Assembly (NCBI GenBank): GCA_023457255.1
Contig: JAEWMB010000032.1
Span: forward strand, 1 to 14,904
Origin: Bacillota bacterium
GTDB lineage: Bacteria > Bacillota > Clostridia > Lachnospirales > Lachnospiraceae
Reading direction: 5' to 3'
Length of the DNA: 14,904 nucleotides
This document shows, in pieces, positions 6,815-14,360 of the stretch (position 1 is the first letter of the stretch; every line of letters begins with the position of its first letter). The position numbers were made by a program, and so were the translations under genes. The notes under the pieces were generated by a model that searched no databases, was not told the DNA's origin, and saw only the letters and a list, made by a program, of their open reading frames with translations.

Positions 6815-7921
6815 TTATGCCGTCATTAACTCCAAAACAATTTTACTGCACTTAATAAGTTCTGAAACCAAGGTATACTCCTCGGCAGAATGTACCTTGT
6901 TCATACCACATGCTATGACAATACCGGTAATTCCATGACGAATAAAATTATTATTATCACTTCCCCCAAAGGTCTTTATATATTTAGTTGGAATATTCAG
7001 CTTGTTACAAGCTTTTTCATATTTTGTAACGACAGGATTCGTCTGATCGATTTCATATGCAATACAACCAAACGAGGTTTTAAATTCACATTCTGCTCCG
7101 TATTTTTTCGCAGTTGCTTTAAAAATACTTTGAATCTTATCCACTTCAATTACTGCCTTATCGTGATTTAAGCTTCTGGCCTCTCCTTCCACGATGCAGA
7201 CTTCCGGTACGATATTTTTGGCTAGACCACCAGAAATTGTACCTATATTTACTGTGGTAATCTTATCAATACGCCCCTGTGTTACCTGTCCGATTGCAGC
7301 CGCAGCAGCAGCAATTGCATGGATTCCACTCTCAGGGGCAAAGCCCGCATGTGCAGCCTTTCCAACCACCTTAGCAGTAAAGGAAACAAGGGTTGGTGCA
7401 CTTAGCGCAGCAGTCCCAACCTCTCCGCTTAGGTCAAGTACATATGCCTCCTTGGAACGGATTAAAGAATAGTCAAACACTTCACTTCCTAAGATATAAA
7501 CTTCCTCTGCGATTGCAAATAGCACCTCAATGCTTCGGTGAGGAATTCCTTGTTCTTTTATTGTTCTGATTGCCTCTAAGATAGCAACAATTCCGGAAAT
7601 ATCATCTGCTCCAAGTACAGTAGTTCCGTCACTGGTAATTCTACCATCCTTATGAACCACAGCTTTTTTATTCTTGGAAGGTTCTACCGTATCCATGTGA
7701 GCGGAAAAGAGAACAGGATCTCCCGGAAGTTCCCCTGGTAAAAAACCATAGATATTTCCGCTGTTCCCATTATAATGAGTACCGGCATTATCTTCCACAA
7801 CCTCAAATCCAAGTTCTACAAGATAATCCTTTAACTGATCTGCCATCTTCCTTTCTCCAAAAGAGGGAGAATCAATCTCAACTAACTTACAAAATTCTTT
7901 CAAAATACGCTCTTCTTTCAT
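6815..7921 (-). CDS. M20 family metallopeptidase, PepT-like
   Basis: The 368-aa dizinc peptidase is close to the peptidase T-like (YqjE-type) branch of M20. Predicted metal ligands and catalytic residues are H75 and catalytic D77 (SAHMDTV), the Asp pair at 106-107 (GADD), catalytic E139 and ligand E140 (AEEVYILGS), D163 (LDLSGEVG) and H344 (KVHSAEEY). H191 in AAHAG lies in the dimerisation/lid domain, as usual. It probably removes N-terminal residues from short peptides in the cytosol; the exact peptide preference is not readable. GGGGTGA lies just before the ATG. It sits 79 bp after tcdA and 25 bp before the C39-like gene in one orientation. The symbol pepT is withheld because true tripeptidase T is longer. 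Confidence 0.88.
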   Translation of the reverse strand: MKEERILKEFCKLVEIDSPSFGERKMADQLKDYLVELGFEVVEDNAGTHYNGNSGNIYGFLPGELPGDPVLFSAHMDTVEPSKNKKAVVHKDGRITSDGTTVLGADDISGIVAILEAIRTIKEQGIPHRSIEVLFAIAEEVYILGSEVFDYSLIRSKEAYVLDLSGEVGTAALSAPTLVSFTAKVVGKAAHAGFAPESGIHAIAAAAAAIGQVTQGRIDKITTVNIGTISGGLAKNIVPEVCIVEGEARSLNHDKAVIEVDKIQSIFKATAKKYGAECEFKTSFGCIAYEIDQTNPVVTKYEKACNKLNIPTKYIKTFGGSDNNNFIRHGITGIVIACGMNKVHSAEEYTLVSELIKCSKIVLELMTA

Positions 7922-8000
7922 TTCACCCCGAGCCCCCTTGCATTTGTTTAATTGTTTACTGTTTTTCTTTTACTTTCTTTGTTTTCAATCCTAATTCTTG

Positions 8001-8762
8001 TTATTCCGTGATGCCAATAATATCTTTAACCACTTCACCCGCAATAATGAGTCCTGCTACCGACGGTACAAAGGAAGTACTTCCAGGAATTGCTCTTCTC
8101 TGGGTACATGTTCTCTCTGCTCCCGGAGGACAGATACAACCGGTTTTACAGCTAAGTGCCATATCGGAAAGTGGCTGTCTAACAGGTTCCTTTGAATATA
8201 CCACCTTTAATTTTTTAATCCCTCTGGCCTTTAATTCCTTACGCATTACCTTTGCAAGCGGACATACTGAGGTTTTATAGAGGTCGGTAACCTCAAACCT
8301 GGTAGGATCTAATTTATTCCCTGCACCCATGCAGCTTATGATTCTAGTGTTTGCTTGGCTGGCACGTAATACCAATTCAATTTTTGCAGTAACCGTGTCA
8401 ACCGCATCCACAACATAAGAATACTCGCTAAAATCAAAATTGCCCGCATTTTCCGGCATAAAAAAGCACGGATGGGTATTCACAATGGCCTTCGGATTAA
8501 TCTCAAGAATTCTTTCTTTCATTACATCCACCTTGTATTTCCCCACTGTCTTTCTTGTCGCTATCAATTGTCTGTTTATATTTGTTAGACAAACCTTATC
8601 ATCATCAAAGATATCAAAAGAACCAACACCGCTTCGCGCAAGTGCTTCTACTGTATAGCTGCCTACACCGCCAATGCCAAATACCGCAACTCTTGCTTTT
8701 GATAACTTCTCCATTCCTTCTGTACCTAATAGTAGCTCTGATCTTGAAAATTGATTTAACAT
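8001..8762 (-). CDS. tcdA: tRNA threonylcarbamoyladenosine dehydratase
   Basis: TcdA (CsdL/YgdL) is an E1-like ThiF-family enzyme that uses ATP to dehydrate t6A at position 37 of ANN-decoding tRNAs to cyclic ct6A. From the chosen start the protein is 253 aa. The ATP-binding GIGGVGS is at 29-35 and DDDKVCLTNINRQ at 53-65. A C-terminal block, CKTGCICPPGAERTC followed by PGSTSFVP, is typical of this subfamily. The open frame extends to a GTG at 8855, but that has no Shine-Dalgarno and adds 31 residues of unusual composition. The ATG at 8762 has AGAGGAG four bases upstream and starts with the family-like MLNQFSRSELLLG. It is probably first in an operon with the M20 and C39-like genes. Confidence 0.9.
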   Translation of the reverse strand: MLNQFSRSELLLGTEGMEKLSKARVAVFGIGGVGSYTVEALARSGVGSFDIFDDDKVCLTNINRQLIATRKTVGKYKVDVMKERILEINPKAIVNTHPCFFMPENAGNFDFSEYSYVVDAVDTVTAKIELVLRASQANTRIISCMGAGNKLDPTRFEVTDLYKTSVCPLAKVMRKELKARGIKKLKVVYSKEPVRQPLSDMALSCKTGCICPPGAERTCTQRRAIPGSTSFVPSVAGLIIAGEVVKDIIGITE

Positions 8763-9051
8763 AAAACTCCTCTTTCTTACTAATTTTATTGTTTCTATAT
8801 TTAAGCCTTGACCTCTATTTATATTAATACCTTCCTTTATAATAAATACCTGCACATGCTAAAAATTATTTATATTTCAGAAATCATTCTTTACACACAC
8901 ATTATTCCTATATAATTAATATGAATTAGTATAGATATTTTCTGGTACAAAGTCAACTTATTTCTTATAATCATAGCTTGATTTTTCTCTCTGGTTATCT
9001 CCTATAACATAAAAGTCCGTCCATGCGCGGGAAGTACCTAGATACAATGAA
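8763..9051. other. Intergenic leader of tcdA, no gene seen
   Basis: AT-rich DNA holding the tcdA promoter and a leader of about 160 nt. A 27-codon frame starting at an ATG near 8985 on the minus strand overlaps that promoter and lacks a Shine-Dalgarno, so it is not called. A short GC-richer patch at about 9018-9035 stands out but forms no strong hairpin. Confidence 0.5.
8928..8956 (-). promoter_or_regulatory. Promoter of the tcdA operon
   Basis: Minus strand: -35 TTGACT (8951-8956), exactly 17-nt spacer, -10 TATACT (8928-8933). Each hexamer has one mismatch to sigma-A consensus. Transcription would start near 8921. Confidence 0.68.
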
Positions 9052-9099
9052 AAAAGCAGTTCACAAATGAAGATGTCTCTCAATTCGTGAACTGCTTTT
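9052..9099 (-). terminator. Intrinsic terminator of the HTH/Panacea-like gene
   Basis: AAAAGCAGTTCAC and GTGAACTGCTTTT (9052-9064 and 9087-9099) form a perfect 13-bp stem with a 22-nt loop. On the minus strand six T follow the GC part of the stem. It begins 26 nt after the stop of the HTH gene. Confidence 0.82.
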
Positions 9100-9124
9100 C
9101 TTATGTATTTTACAGCATGCTTTG

Positions 9125-9952
9125 CTATATTTCTTTATGTACATTCCCTGAAAATAAAACGTCTTTCCCAATTGCCTGACTTAGTCTTTGCTGCAGATAT
9201 TTTGGAAAGTCCTGATAACGTTTTATTTGTAATTGGTTAAACATCTTACCGTATACGTTTTTTAGGTAGTCTTTTGTTAAAACTTTACTATTAAGCCCTT
9301 CTATAAAATCCTCCATCGCCTTTCTTTCTACATTGGAAATGGCATAAAAAGCTTTATGTCCATACCATCCGCATGCATTCTGAACGCAGTCAATGATATC
9401 CCTATCATTTCGATTTAATTTTTCAGGGTTCATCTCAATAGTCCGTATCCCTTGCTTTTTTAGTGCTTCATAAAGACTTAAATAAGGCATCTGATTGTAA
9501 GTCAATTGTGCATCTTCATCAAAAATCTCTTCACCGAAAAATACAAGAGAAAGTACTTGAGAGTAAAATAATATACTTTGAAGCTGCCTGACATTAATTT
9601 CAGCATTTGCCTGATTGATAATATATTGTGTAGCTACATGAAGCTTTGAACGCATCATGGCATCAAGTACTGCTCTCTTACTCTTCTTGAAAGCAACATT
9701 AGTAATTTTACTTTGGTTCTCCATAAGAATACGATAATAATATATTGGGCTTTCTGCTATCTCTTGTAATTTTTCCGTATATTCTGAAGTTGGAATATCT
9801 CCTTCCAGATAGCGGATTACTGTGGTCTCTCCCCACCCCAGTAATTTAGCCAATGGCTTCTTCCCTATGTTGTACATCTCCAAAATTTCTCGAATTTGGT
9901 TTACGCTGATGACTTTTTCATTTAATGATTTTCCTATTACATCCCCGCTCAT
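9125..9952 (-). CDS. HTH-type protein with degenerate Panacea (DUF4065-like) domain
   Basis: The 275-aa protein has two parts. Residues about 17-52 form an XRE-like helix-turn-helix (IREILEMYNIGKKPLAKLLGWG, then TTVIRYLEGDIP), followed by a linker with SPIYYYRILMENQ that is common in clostridial proteins of this layout. Residues about 104-240 resemble the SocA/Panacea fold: a helix KLHVATQYIINQA, then RQLQSILFYSQVLSLVFFGEEIFDEDAQ. The usual tryptophan and HGPV core after that helix is replaced by TYNQMPYLSLYEAL, so the domain is diverged. In known systems such proteins neutralise a neighbouring toxin, but none is adjacent. The upstream gene is a permease 85 bp away. GAAGGGAAAGGG precedes the ATG. 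Role unknown; DNA binding is likely. The Panacea call is from motif memory only. Confidence 0.65.
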   Translation of the reverse strand: MSGDVIGKSLNEKVISVNQIREILEMYNIGKKPLAKLLGWGETTVIRYLEGDIPTSEYTEKLQEIAESPIYYYRILMENQSKITNVAFKKSKRAVLDAMMRSKLHVATQYIINQANAEINVRQLQSILFYSQVLSLVFFGEEIFDEDAQLTYNQMPYLSLYEALKKQGIRTIEMNPEKLNRNDRDIIDCVQNACGWYGHKAFYAISNVERKAMEDFIEGLNSKVLTKDYLKNVYGKMFNQLQIKRYQDFPKYLQQRLSQAIGKDVLFSGNVHKEI

Positions 9953-10037
9953 ATTAACCCTTTCCCTTCTAACTGGTTCCCCCTCTTAGATATATCCATT
10001 CTTTTGAGTCTGATACAGTTTGCCTACAGCTCTGAAT

Positions 10038-11162
10038 TTAGTATTTTCTGAAATCGTTAATGCCCGCAGCTATAATCTTAATCCCGCGTATGATACGTTC
10101 GAACATTCCAAGCCGATAAAGGCTCATTAACACCATACCGATTGGAATTCCAAAAACCATACCGATAATTCCGTATAATTTATACCCAATAAACATAAAA
10201 ACCAGGGTATAAAAAGGACTGATTCCGATACTATCCCCCACCATCTTAGGTTGTAATACCTGCTTAATAATCTGACATGCAAGATATAATACCAATATAA
10301 CGATAGCTTCTACATAATTTTCATTCAAAAATGCGAGGATAGTCCATGGCCAAAACACCAATCCAGTCCCAAGTACCGGTAAAAAGTCAATTACTGCTAT
10401 GGTTAGCGCCAGTAAAAAAGAATAGCTGATACCCAAAATCTCAAATGTTAAAAACATTACCAGCATAAGTATAAGCATAATTTTAAACTGTGCTTTAAAG
10501 TACCCCCCTACTGCAGTCTTAAAATTATCGCTAATAATACGGTAAAATTGTTTCATTGATTCCGGTAAAAGCTTGTTTGCAGCCGTAATTATCTTCTCAC
10601 GGTCTGCAATAAAAAAGTAAGTAGCCAATATTGTAATAATCATCATAAATACCATATTGGCAAAATTCATGACGACCCCTCCAGCTTTTAAGACACTGGT
10701 AAAATCAACCCCGCTTAACAGCTTGTCTAACGATCCTTGTGCACTAGTATTTAAATTATCTAAGAACGTCTTTAAACTTTGCGGAAGTGCTTCATAGAGC
10801 CTTATAAACTTAGTAGAAATACCTTCCAGGGATTCGGCAATTTTCTGTGCAATATTTGGTATATCAGAAATCAGATTGGAGATCTCGTGAAATAACATTG
10901 ATAAAACCAAATAGAGCAAGCCAAATATTAGAGCCAAAACTAGCACAATGATAATGGCAGAACCATGTTTTCTTGCTATCTTTATTCTTTTTTCCATAAA
11001 CTTAACAAGTGGATTAGCAACTAGCGATAATATATAAGCCACTACAAACGGAAGAAAGAATGCCAATAGCTTTGGTCCAACCAACAGCAGGATTACTCCC
11101 AGCAAAATTGTTAATAATAAATTGACAATAACTTTAATATAAATGACCCAATTGTTCTGCAC
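10038..11162 (-). CDS. AI-2E family permease, YtvI-like
   Basis: The 374-aa integral membrane protein has about seven or eight hydrophobic segments (around 8-28, 32-50, 68-92, 163-185, 226-256, 262-280, 283-303 and 314-347). A long soluble amphipathic stretch lies between the third and fourth, as in the PerM/AI-2E family. Signature stretches are DFLPVLGTGLVFWPW (259-273) and QPKMVGDSIGISP (304-316). The first is especially like YtvI, a membrane protein of sporulating Firmicutes with no established substrate. The AI-2 in the family name comes from E. coli TqsA and should not be taken as function here. The start is GTG with AGAGGTGA upstream. A strong promoter overlapped by a palindrome precedes it. 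The HTH/Panacea gene follows after 85 bp. Confidence 0.85.
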   Translation of the reverse strand: MQNNWVIYIKVIVNLLLTILLGVILLLVGPKLLAFFLPFVVAYILSLVANPLVKFMEKRIKIARKHGSAIIIVLVLALIFGLLYLVLSMLFHEISNLISDIPNIAQKIAESLEGISTKFIRLYEALPQSLKTFLDNLNTSAQGSLDKLLSGVDFTSVLKAGGVVMNFANMVFMMIITILATYFFIADREKIITAANKLLPESMKQFYRIISDNFKTAVGGYFKAQFKIMLILMLVMFLTFEILGISYSFLLALTIAVIDFLPVLGTGLVFWPWTILAFLNENYVEAIVILVLYLACQIIKQVLQPKMVGDSIGISPFYTLVFMFIGYKLYGIIGMVFGIPIGMVLMSLYRLGMFERIIRGIKIIAAGINDFRKY

Positions 11163-11193
11163 TTTATCACCTCTAATATGTTGGTCTGAGGTC

Positions 11194-11222
11194 AGTATAG
11201 CAAATTTTGTAAAGTTTTACAA
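11194..11222 (-). promoter_or_regulatory. Promoter with embedded palindrome before the AI-2E permease
   Basis: Minus strand: -35 TTGTAA (11217-11222), 17-nt spacer, extended -10 TGCTATACT with the hexamer at 11194-11199. A perfect 16-nt palindrome, TTGTAAAGTTTTACAA on the plus strand (11207-11222), covers the -35 and most of the spacer, as expected for a repressor operator. Confidence 0.65.
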
Positions 11223-11372
11223 TATCAAGCCAACATAATTCCATAATTTTCGCTCATTTTCGTTACAATTAACCGTTGTTCTTTGTGAGTTTCGCACATT
11301 TTGCGAGAATATTTTGTCTACATTCACTTTACTATGATTTTTTTAGTCAAGAATATTACTATCTGTGGACAG

Positions 11373-11397
11373 AAACTTTCTGAAATTCCGAAAGTTT
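11373..11397. repeat. Inverted repeat at the znuB stop
   Basis: AAACTTTC and GAAAGTTT form an 8-bp stem with a 9-nt loop. Its right arm includes two bases of the znuB stop codon. No T-run follows on the minus strand, so it could be a 3'-end stabiliser or a weak factor-dependent terminator of the zinc operon. I see no better terminator before the next gene. Confidence 0.4.
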
Positions 11398-12238
11398 AGC
11401 TTTCTACCTTTCCCTTCATCCATAACGTAGAAAAGAAAATTACTGCAGAAATAAGAACTATCATCGGTCCGGTTGCCAGATTTAAATAATAGCTTAAAAT
11501 TAATCCCGAAATACCGGAAAATACTGATATAATAACACTAAACAAATGATATTCCCTCATGTTTGAAGAGATATTTCTTGAAGCTGCTGCCGGTAAAATA
11601 AGCAGCGCATTTAATATAAGTAATCCCACCCACTTAATAGATAACATTACAATTAAAGCAATCAGTACTGCAAATAAATTCTCTATGGTATTTATTTTTA
11701 TACCTTTGCTCCTGGCAAGGCTCGAATTCAAGCTCAGGGAATGCAGCTTGTTAAAGCATGCTGCAAGAAACACCAGTGTAACAATAAAAATAAGGACTAA
11801 TAATCCTATTTCTTTTGGTGCTATACTTAATACGTCTCCTACAAACAAAGAGGAGTATTTAGAAAAGTTACCACCACTGGATAATATGATAAGACCAATG
11901 GCTGTGCTGGTGGAGGAAAATACTGAAATGATAGTGTCTGTAGAAGCAGTGTTGTTTCTTTTTATATAATTAAGCAGCAATGCAAATACCACTGCAAATG
12001 CAATGGTAGATAGATTGGTATCTCCTATTCCAAGTATTACACCAATCGCCATCCCTGTAAACACGGAATGCCCTAATGCATCTGAGAAAAATGCAAGTTT
12101 ATTATTTACGATCATAGTTCCTAGCATACCAAACAGCGGTGTGATTATTAAAACCGCCAGCAATGCATTTTTCATAAAATTGTAGGTAATAAATTCAAAT
12201 GGAAGCACTGCTTCCATTAAATAATAAATTGTTTCCAT
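11396..12238 (-). CDS. znuB: Zinc/manganese-type ABC transporter permease
   Basis: Membrane permease of a metal ABC importer of the ABC-3 family. The 280-aa length is normal and about eight hydrophobic segments are visible. SDALGHSVFTGMAIG (52-66) and GLLILNALLILPAAASR (205-221) are family signatures; the second contributes to the ATPase contact. The preceding genes encode the ATPase and the His-rich binding protein, so this is the last gene of a three-gene uptake operon. A GAGGG element lies 11 nt before the ATG, a rather long spacing. The zinc assignment rests on the binding protein; the permease alone does not separate zinc from manganese. Confidence 0.9.
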   Translation of the reverse strand: METIYYLMEAVLPFEFITYNFMKNALLAVLIITPLFGMLGTMIVNNKLAFFSDALGHSVFTGMAIGVILGIGDTNLSTIAFAVVFALLLNYIKRNNTASTDTIISVFSSTSTAIGLIILSSGGNFSKYSSLFVGDVLSIAPKEIGLLVLIFIVTLVFLAACFNKLHSLSLNSSLARSKGIKINTIENLFAVLIALIVMLSIKWVGLLILNALLILPAAASRNISSNMREYHLFSVIISVFSGISGLILSYYLNLATGPMIVLISAVIFFSTLWMKGKVES

Positions 12239-12278
12239 GGCTTTTCTTACCCTCTGTATGATTTCGAATTAAAAAGTG

Positions 12279-13103
12279 CTAAGCTCCAAATACTTCCCTA
12301 AATTCTTTGCTTGCTAAAACCTCTTTCGGTGTCCCTTCTTTTAAGATATGCTTATCCAATAAAATTACGTAATCTGCATATTGCTCCACAAATTTTAAAT
12401 CATGCGAGACTAGGATAAATGCACAGTCATAATTGTTTTTTAGCCTTTCAACATTCTTATAGAAAAGTTCCATACCATTTCGGTCAATTCCGGATACCGG
12501 TTCATCCAGTAATAACAAATTTGGTGTTGGCGTACATGCGATGGAAAGCATTACCCTTTGCAATTCACCACCGGATAAATCGCAAACTCTCTTATCAATT
12601 AAATCCTGAGCCGCAAAAAATCGAAGTTTTTCCTTAATATTTTCATGCAATCGCTTTTTTCTTGGTAAAAATACAGGGCGGCGGTCGATTAATCCTGCAA
12701 ACATATCATAGACACTGGTCGGTGTATTTTTCTCCACATTAAGGGATTGAGGAACATACCCTATTGTCATCTTCGGTAGGGTGTTATTTTTCATATCTTT
12801 AAACTCTATGGTACCCTCATGTTTTAGTTCCCCAAGAATCGCTTTTATTAAGGTAGATTTTCCGGCACCATTCTTCCCTATGATGACAGTTAATTTACCG
12901 CAGTGGATATGCAGATTGATGTGCTCGATAATCGTTGTCTTCCCTATGGTAACACCAATATTATCCATCCGGATACAATGAAGACCACAAGCTCCATTCG
13001 AACAGGATTCTTGCTGGTGCACACAGGAAGAACAGGCAATACCGGCTTGGGGCTTTGACTTTTTTATATTAGGGGAAGATTTTTGTGATTTTTCCAGTTC
13101 CAT
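12279..13103 (-). CDS. znuC: Zinc-type ABC transporter ATPase with Cys-rich N-terminus
   Basis: The ATPase energises import of metal delivered by the binding protein. Of 274 aa, residues from about 45 are a normal ABC domain: Walker A GKNGAGKST (76-84), Q-loop Q119 (YVPQSL), signature LSGGE (176-180), Walker B LLLLDEP (196-202) with catalytic E201, and H-loop H234. The first 44 residues are an extension with a Lys/Ser-rich start and then five cysteines (C24, C27, C34, C39, C43) plus H29 and H42. This spacing suits metal or thiol chemistry and could sense zinc at the cytosolic face; that is inference. The start is fixed by GAGGA near the ATG, so the extension is translated. It is 115 bp after znuA and 40 bp before znuB. 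Confidence 0.92.
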   Translation of the reverse strand: MELEKSQKSSPNIKKSKPQAGIACSSCVHQQESCSNGACGLHCIRMDNIGVTIGKTTIIEHINLHIHCGKLTVIIGKNGAGKSTLIKAILGELKHEGTIEFKDMKNNTLPKMTIGYVPQSLNVEKNTPTSVYDMFAGLIDRRPVFLPRKKRLHENIKEKLRFFAAQDLIDKRVCDLSGGELQRVMLSIACTPTPNLLLLDEPVSGIDRNGMELFYKNVERLKNNYDCAFILVSHDLKFVEQYADYVILLDKHILKEGTPKEVLASKEFREVFGA

Positions 13104-13132
13104 ACTATCCTCAATTCTGGCGCAGCAGCACC
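13101..13132 (-). promoter_or_regulatory. znuC initiation element (hairpin + RBS), copy 2
   Basis: Minus strand: GGTGC-TGCT-GCGCC forms a 5-bp tetraloop hairpin (13132-13119). A 15-nt Shine-Dalgarno spacer with GAGG leads to the ATG. It matches the znuA initiation region at 24 of 32 positions without gaps, with identical spacing. Confidence 0.55.
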
Positions 13133-13218
13133 GTTATGGCAAGGGTTAATTTTATACTCTACTTTAGTTTTGCTTTTCCGTGAAAAACATCTCCTATCAA
13201 TTGGCTGCAAATCATAAG

Positions 13219-14298
13219 TCAACGTCCTTTATGTCCAATTGTAAAAGCTTCTTGTATAATATCAATATTCTTTTTCATTCCCTTAAGATAAGAATTCTTC
13301 TCAACTCCTCCGGTAACCAAAGAGTCCAGCACATAAACTGTGGCACTCGTTTCAGCCTCAATTCGTTCTGCAATGGTATGCTCGTACTGCTCCTCTGTAA
13401 ATAAATATGAGATCGTATGAAGATTTATTTCCTCAATTACTTCTGCAATCTCACCGGCATTAAGTGCGGTTTCTCCATCGGTATTTACTGCATGTACTAC
13501 TTCCATTCCAAGTTCTTCCGCCAAGTAAGCAAACGAATCGTGGAAAATAATGATTTCAGAACCAGCAGTGATTTCTTTTAGCGAATCTAGCTCTGCTTTT
13601 AAGTTTTGCAGTTCTTTTATATACTTTGCCTCATTATTACGATACATGGCTTTATGCAGCGGATCAATATCACAGAGCCCTTTGGTAATTGTTTGTATTT
13701 GTTTTATATATCGCTCCACATTAAGCCATACGTGACCATTCAGGGTACTATGGTTATGAGTGTGAGAGTTCTCTTCCTGGCTGCTCTCCTCTTCCTGAGT
13801 ATGGTCATGGTCTTCCTCTGCCGCTTCTGCGGTAATGTGTTCGTGCTTAGTCCTCTCACCCTGCTGATTATCCGGTCCATCCTCTTGATAAGACTCTCCA
13901 AAATGATCATGAGTACTGCCGGTTAAGAATTCCATACCTGCACTGGAATCAATCACAGGAATGCCTTCCTGCCGATTCAGTACATCTTCCATGAATTCTT
14001 CCATCCCACCGCCATTTAATATTATAATCTGCGCTCCTGATAGTGTCCTCATATCTTTGGTGGTAAGCTGATAATCATGAACACATCCGGTTTGATTCTC
14101 TGTCAGGTTCACCACCTGTACACCATCGATTCCATCGGCAATATTTAATGCGGCGATATACATCGGATAAAAGGAGGTGACTATCGTAAGTCCCTCCTTC
14201 TTATGCTGCTTCTCTTCTCCCTTTAATTTTATCGCTCCGTAGCTAGCCAGTGATAATATGAGCATCACCGATAGCAAAAAAGATAATTTTCTTTTCAT
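13219..14298 (-). CDS. znuA: Zinc ABC transporter substrate-binding protein
   Basis: Cluster A-I metal-binding protein that captures Zn(II) outside the membrane for the ZnuBC permease. The 359-aa protein has a signal-like start (MKRKLSFLLSVMLILSLA), then FYPMYIAALNI (43-53) and GCVHDYQLTTKDM with ligand H74. A His/acid-rich loop at about 130-183 contains nine His in HDH, HEH and HTHNH clusters. NGHVWLN with H189, IIFHDSFAYL with H253 and YVLDSLVTGG with D325 complete the site. The long His loop points to zinc rather than manganese. The lipobox position reads L-A-S-Y (17-20) instead of ending in Cys, so lipid anchoring as in other Gram-positive members looks lost. The Shine-Dalgarno is modest. 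znuC and znuB follow in the same operon. Confidence 0.93.
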   Translation of the reverse strand: MKRKLSFLLSVMLILSLASYGAIKLKGEEKQHKKEGLTIVTSFYPMYIAALNIADGIDGVQVVNLTENQTGCVHDYQLTTKDMRTLSGAQIIILNGGGMEEFMEDVLNRQEGIPVIDSSAGMEFLTGSTHDHFGESYQEDGPDNQQGERTKHEHITAEAAEEDHDHTQEEESSQEENSHTHNHSTLNGHVWLNVERYIKQIQTITKGLCDIDPLHKAMYRNNEAKYIKELQNLKAELDSLKEITAGSEIIIFHDSFAYLAEELGMEVVHAVNTDGETALNAGEIAEVIEEINLHTISYLFTEEQYEHTIAERIEAETSATVYVLDSLVTGGVEKNSYLKGMKKNIDIIQEAFTIGHKGR

Positions 14299-14327
14299 CC
14301 TAACCTACATTCCGGTGCATCTGCACC
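14296..14327 (-). promoter_or_regulatory. znuA initiation element (hairpin + RBS), copy 1
   Basis: Minus strand: GGTGC-AGAU-GCACC forms a 5-bp tetraloop hairpin (14327-14314; the DNA is a GGTGCA/TGCACC inverted repeat). A 15-nt spacer with AGG elements then leads to the ATG. The znuC start has the same arrangement. Confidence 0.55.
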
Positions 14328-14360
14328 TATCTATAACAATAACAACATAACAAATAAGAC

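Noticed and set aside
8763..8855. N-terminal extension of tcdA from a GTG at 8855
   Set aside because: No Shine-Dalgarno at the GTG, while AGAGGAG precedes the ATG at 8762, whose product begins like other TcdA proteins.
9125..11162. Complete toxin-antitoxin pair
   Set aside because: The neighbour of the Panacea-like protein is an ordinary AI-2E permease and no small toxin frame with a Shine-Dalgarno is found between them.
13550..13926. Plus-strand frames of 61 and 106 codons within znuA
   Set aside because: They are antisense to the His-rich loop and ligand motifs of znuA, which produce long chance frames.
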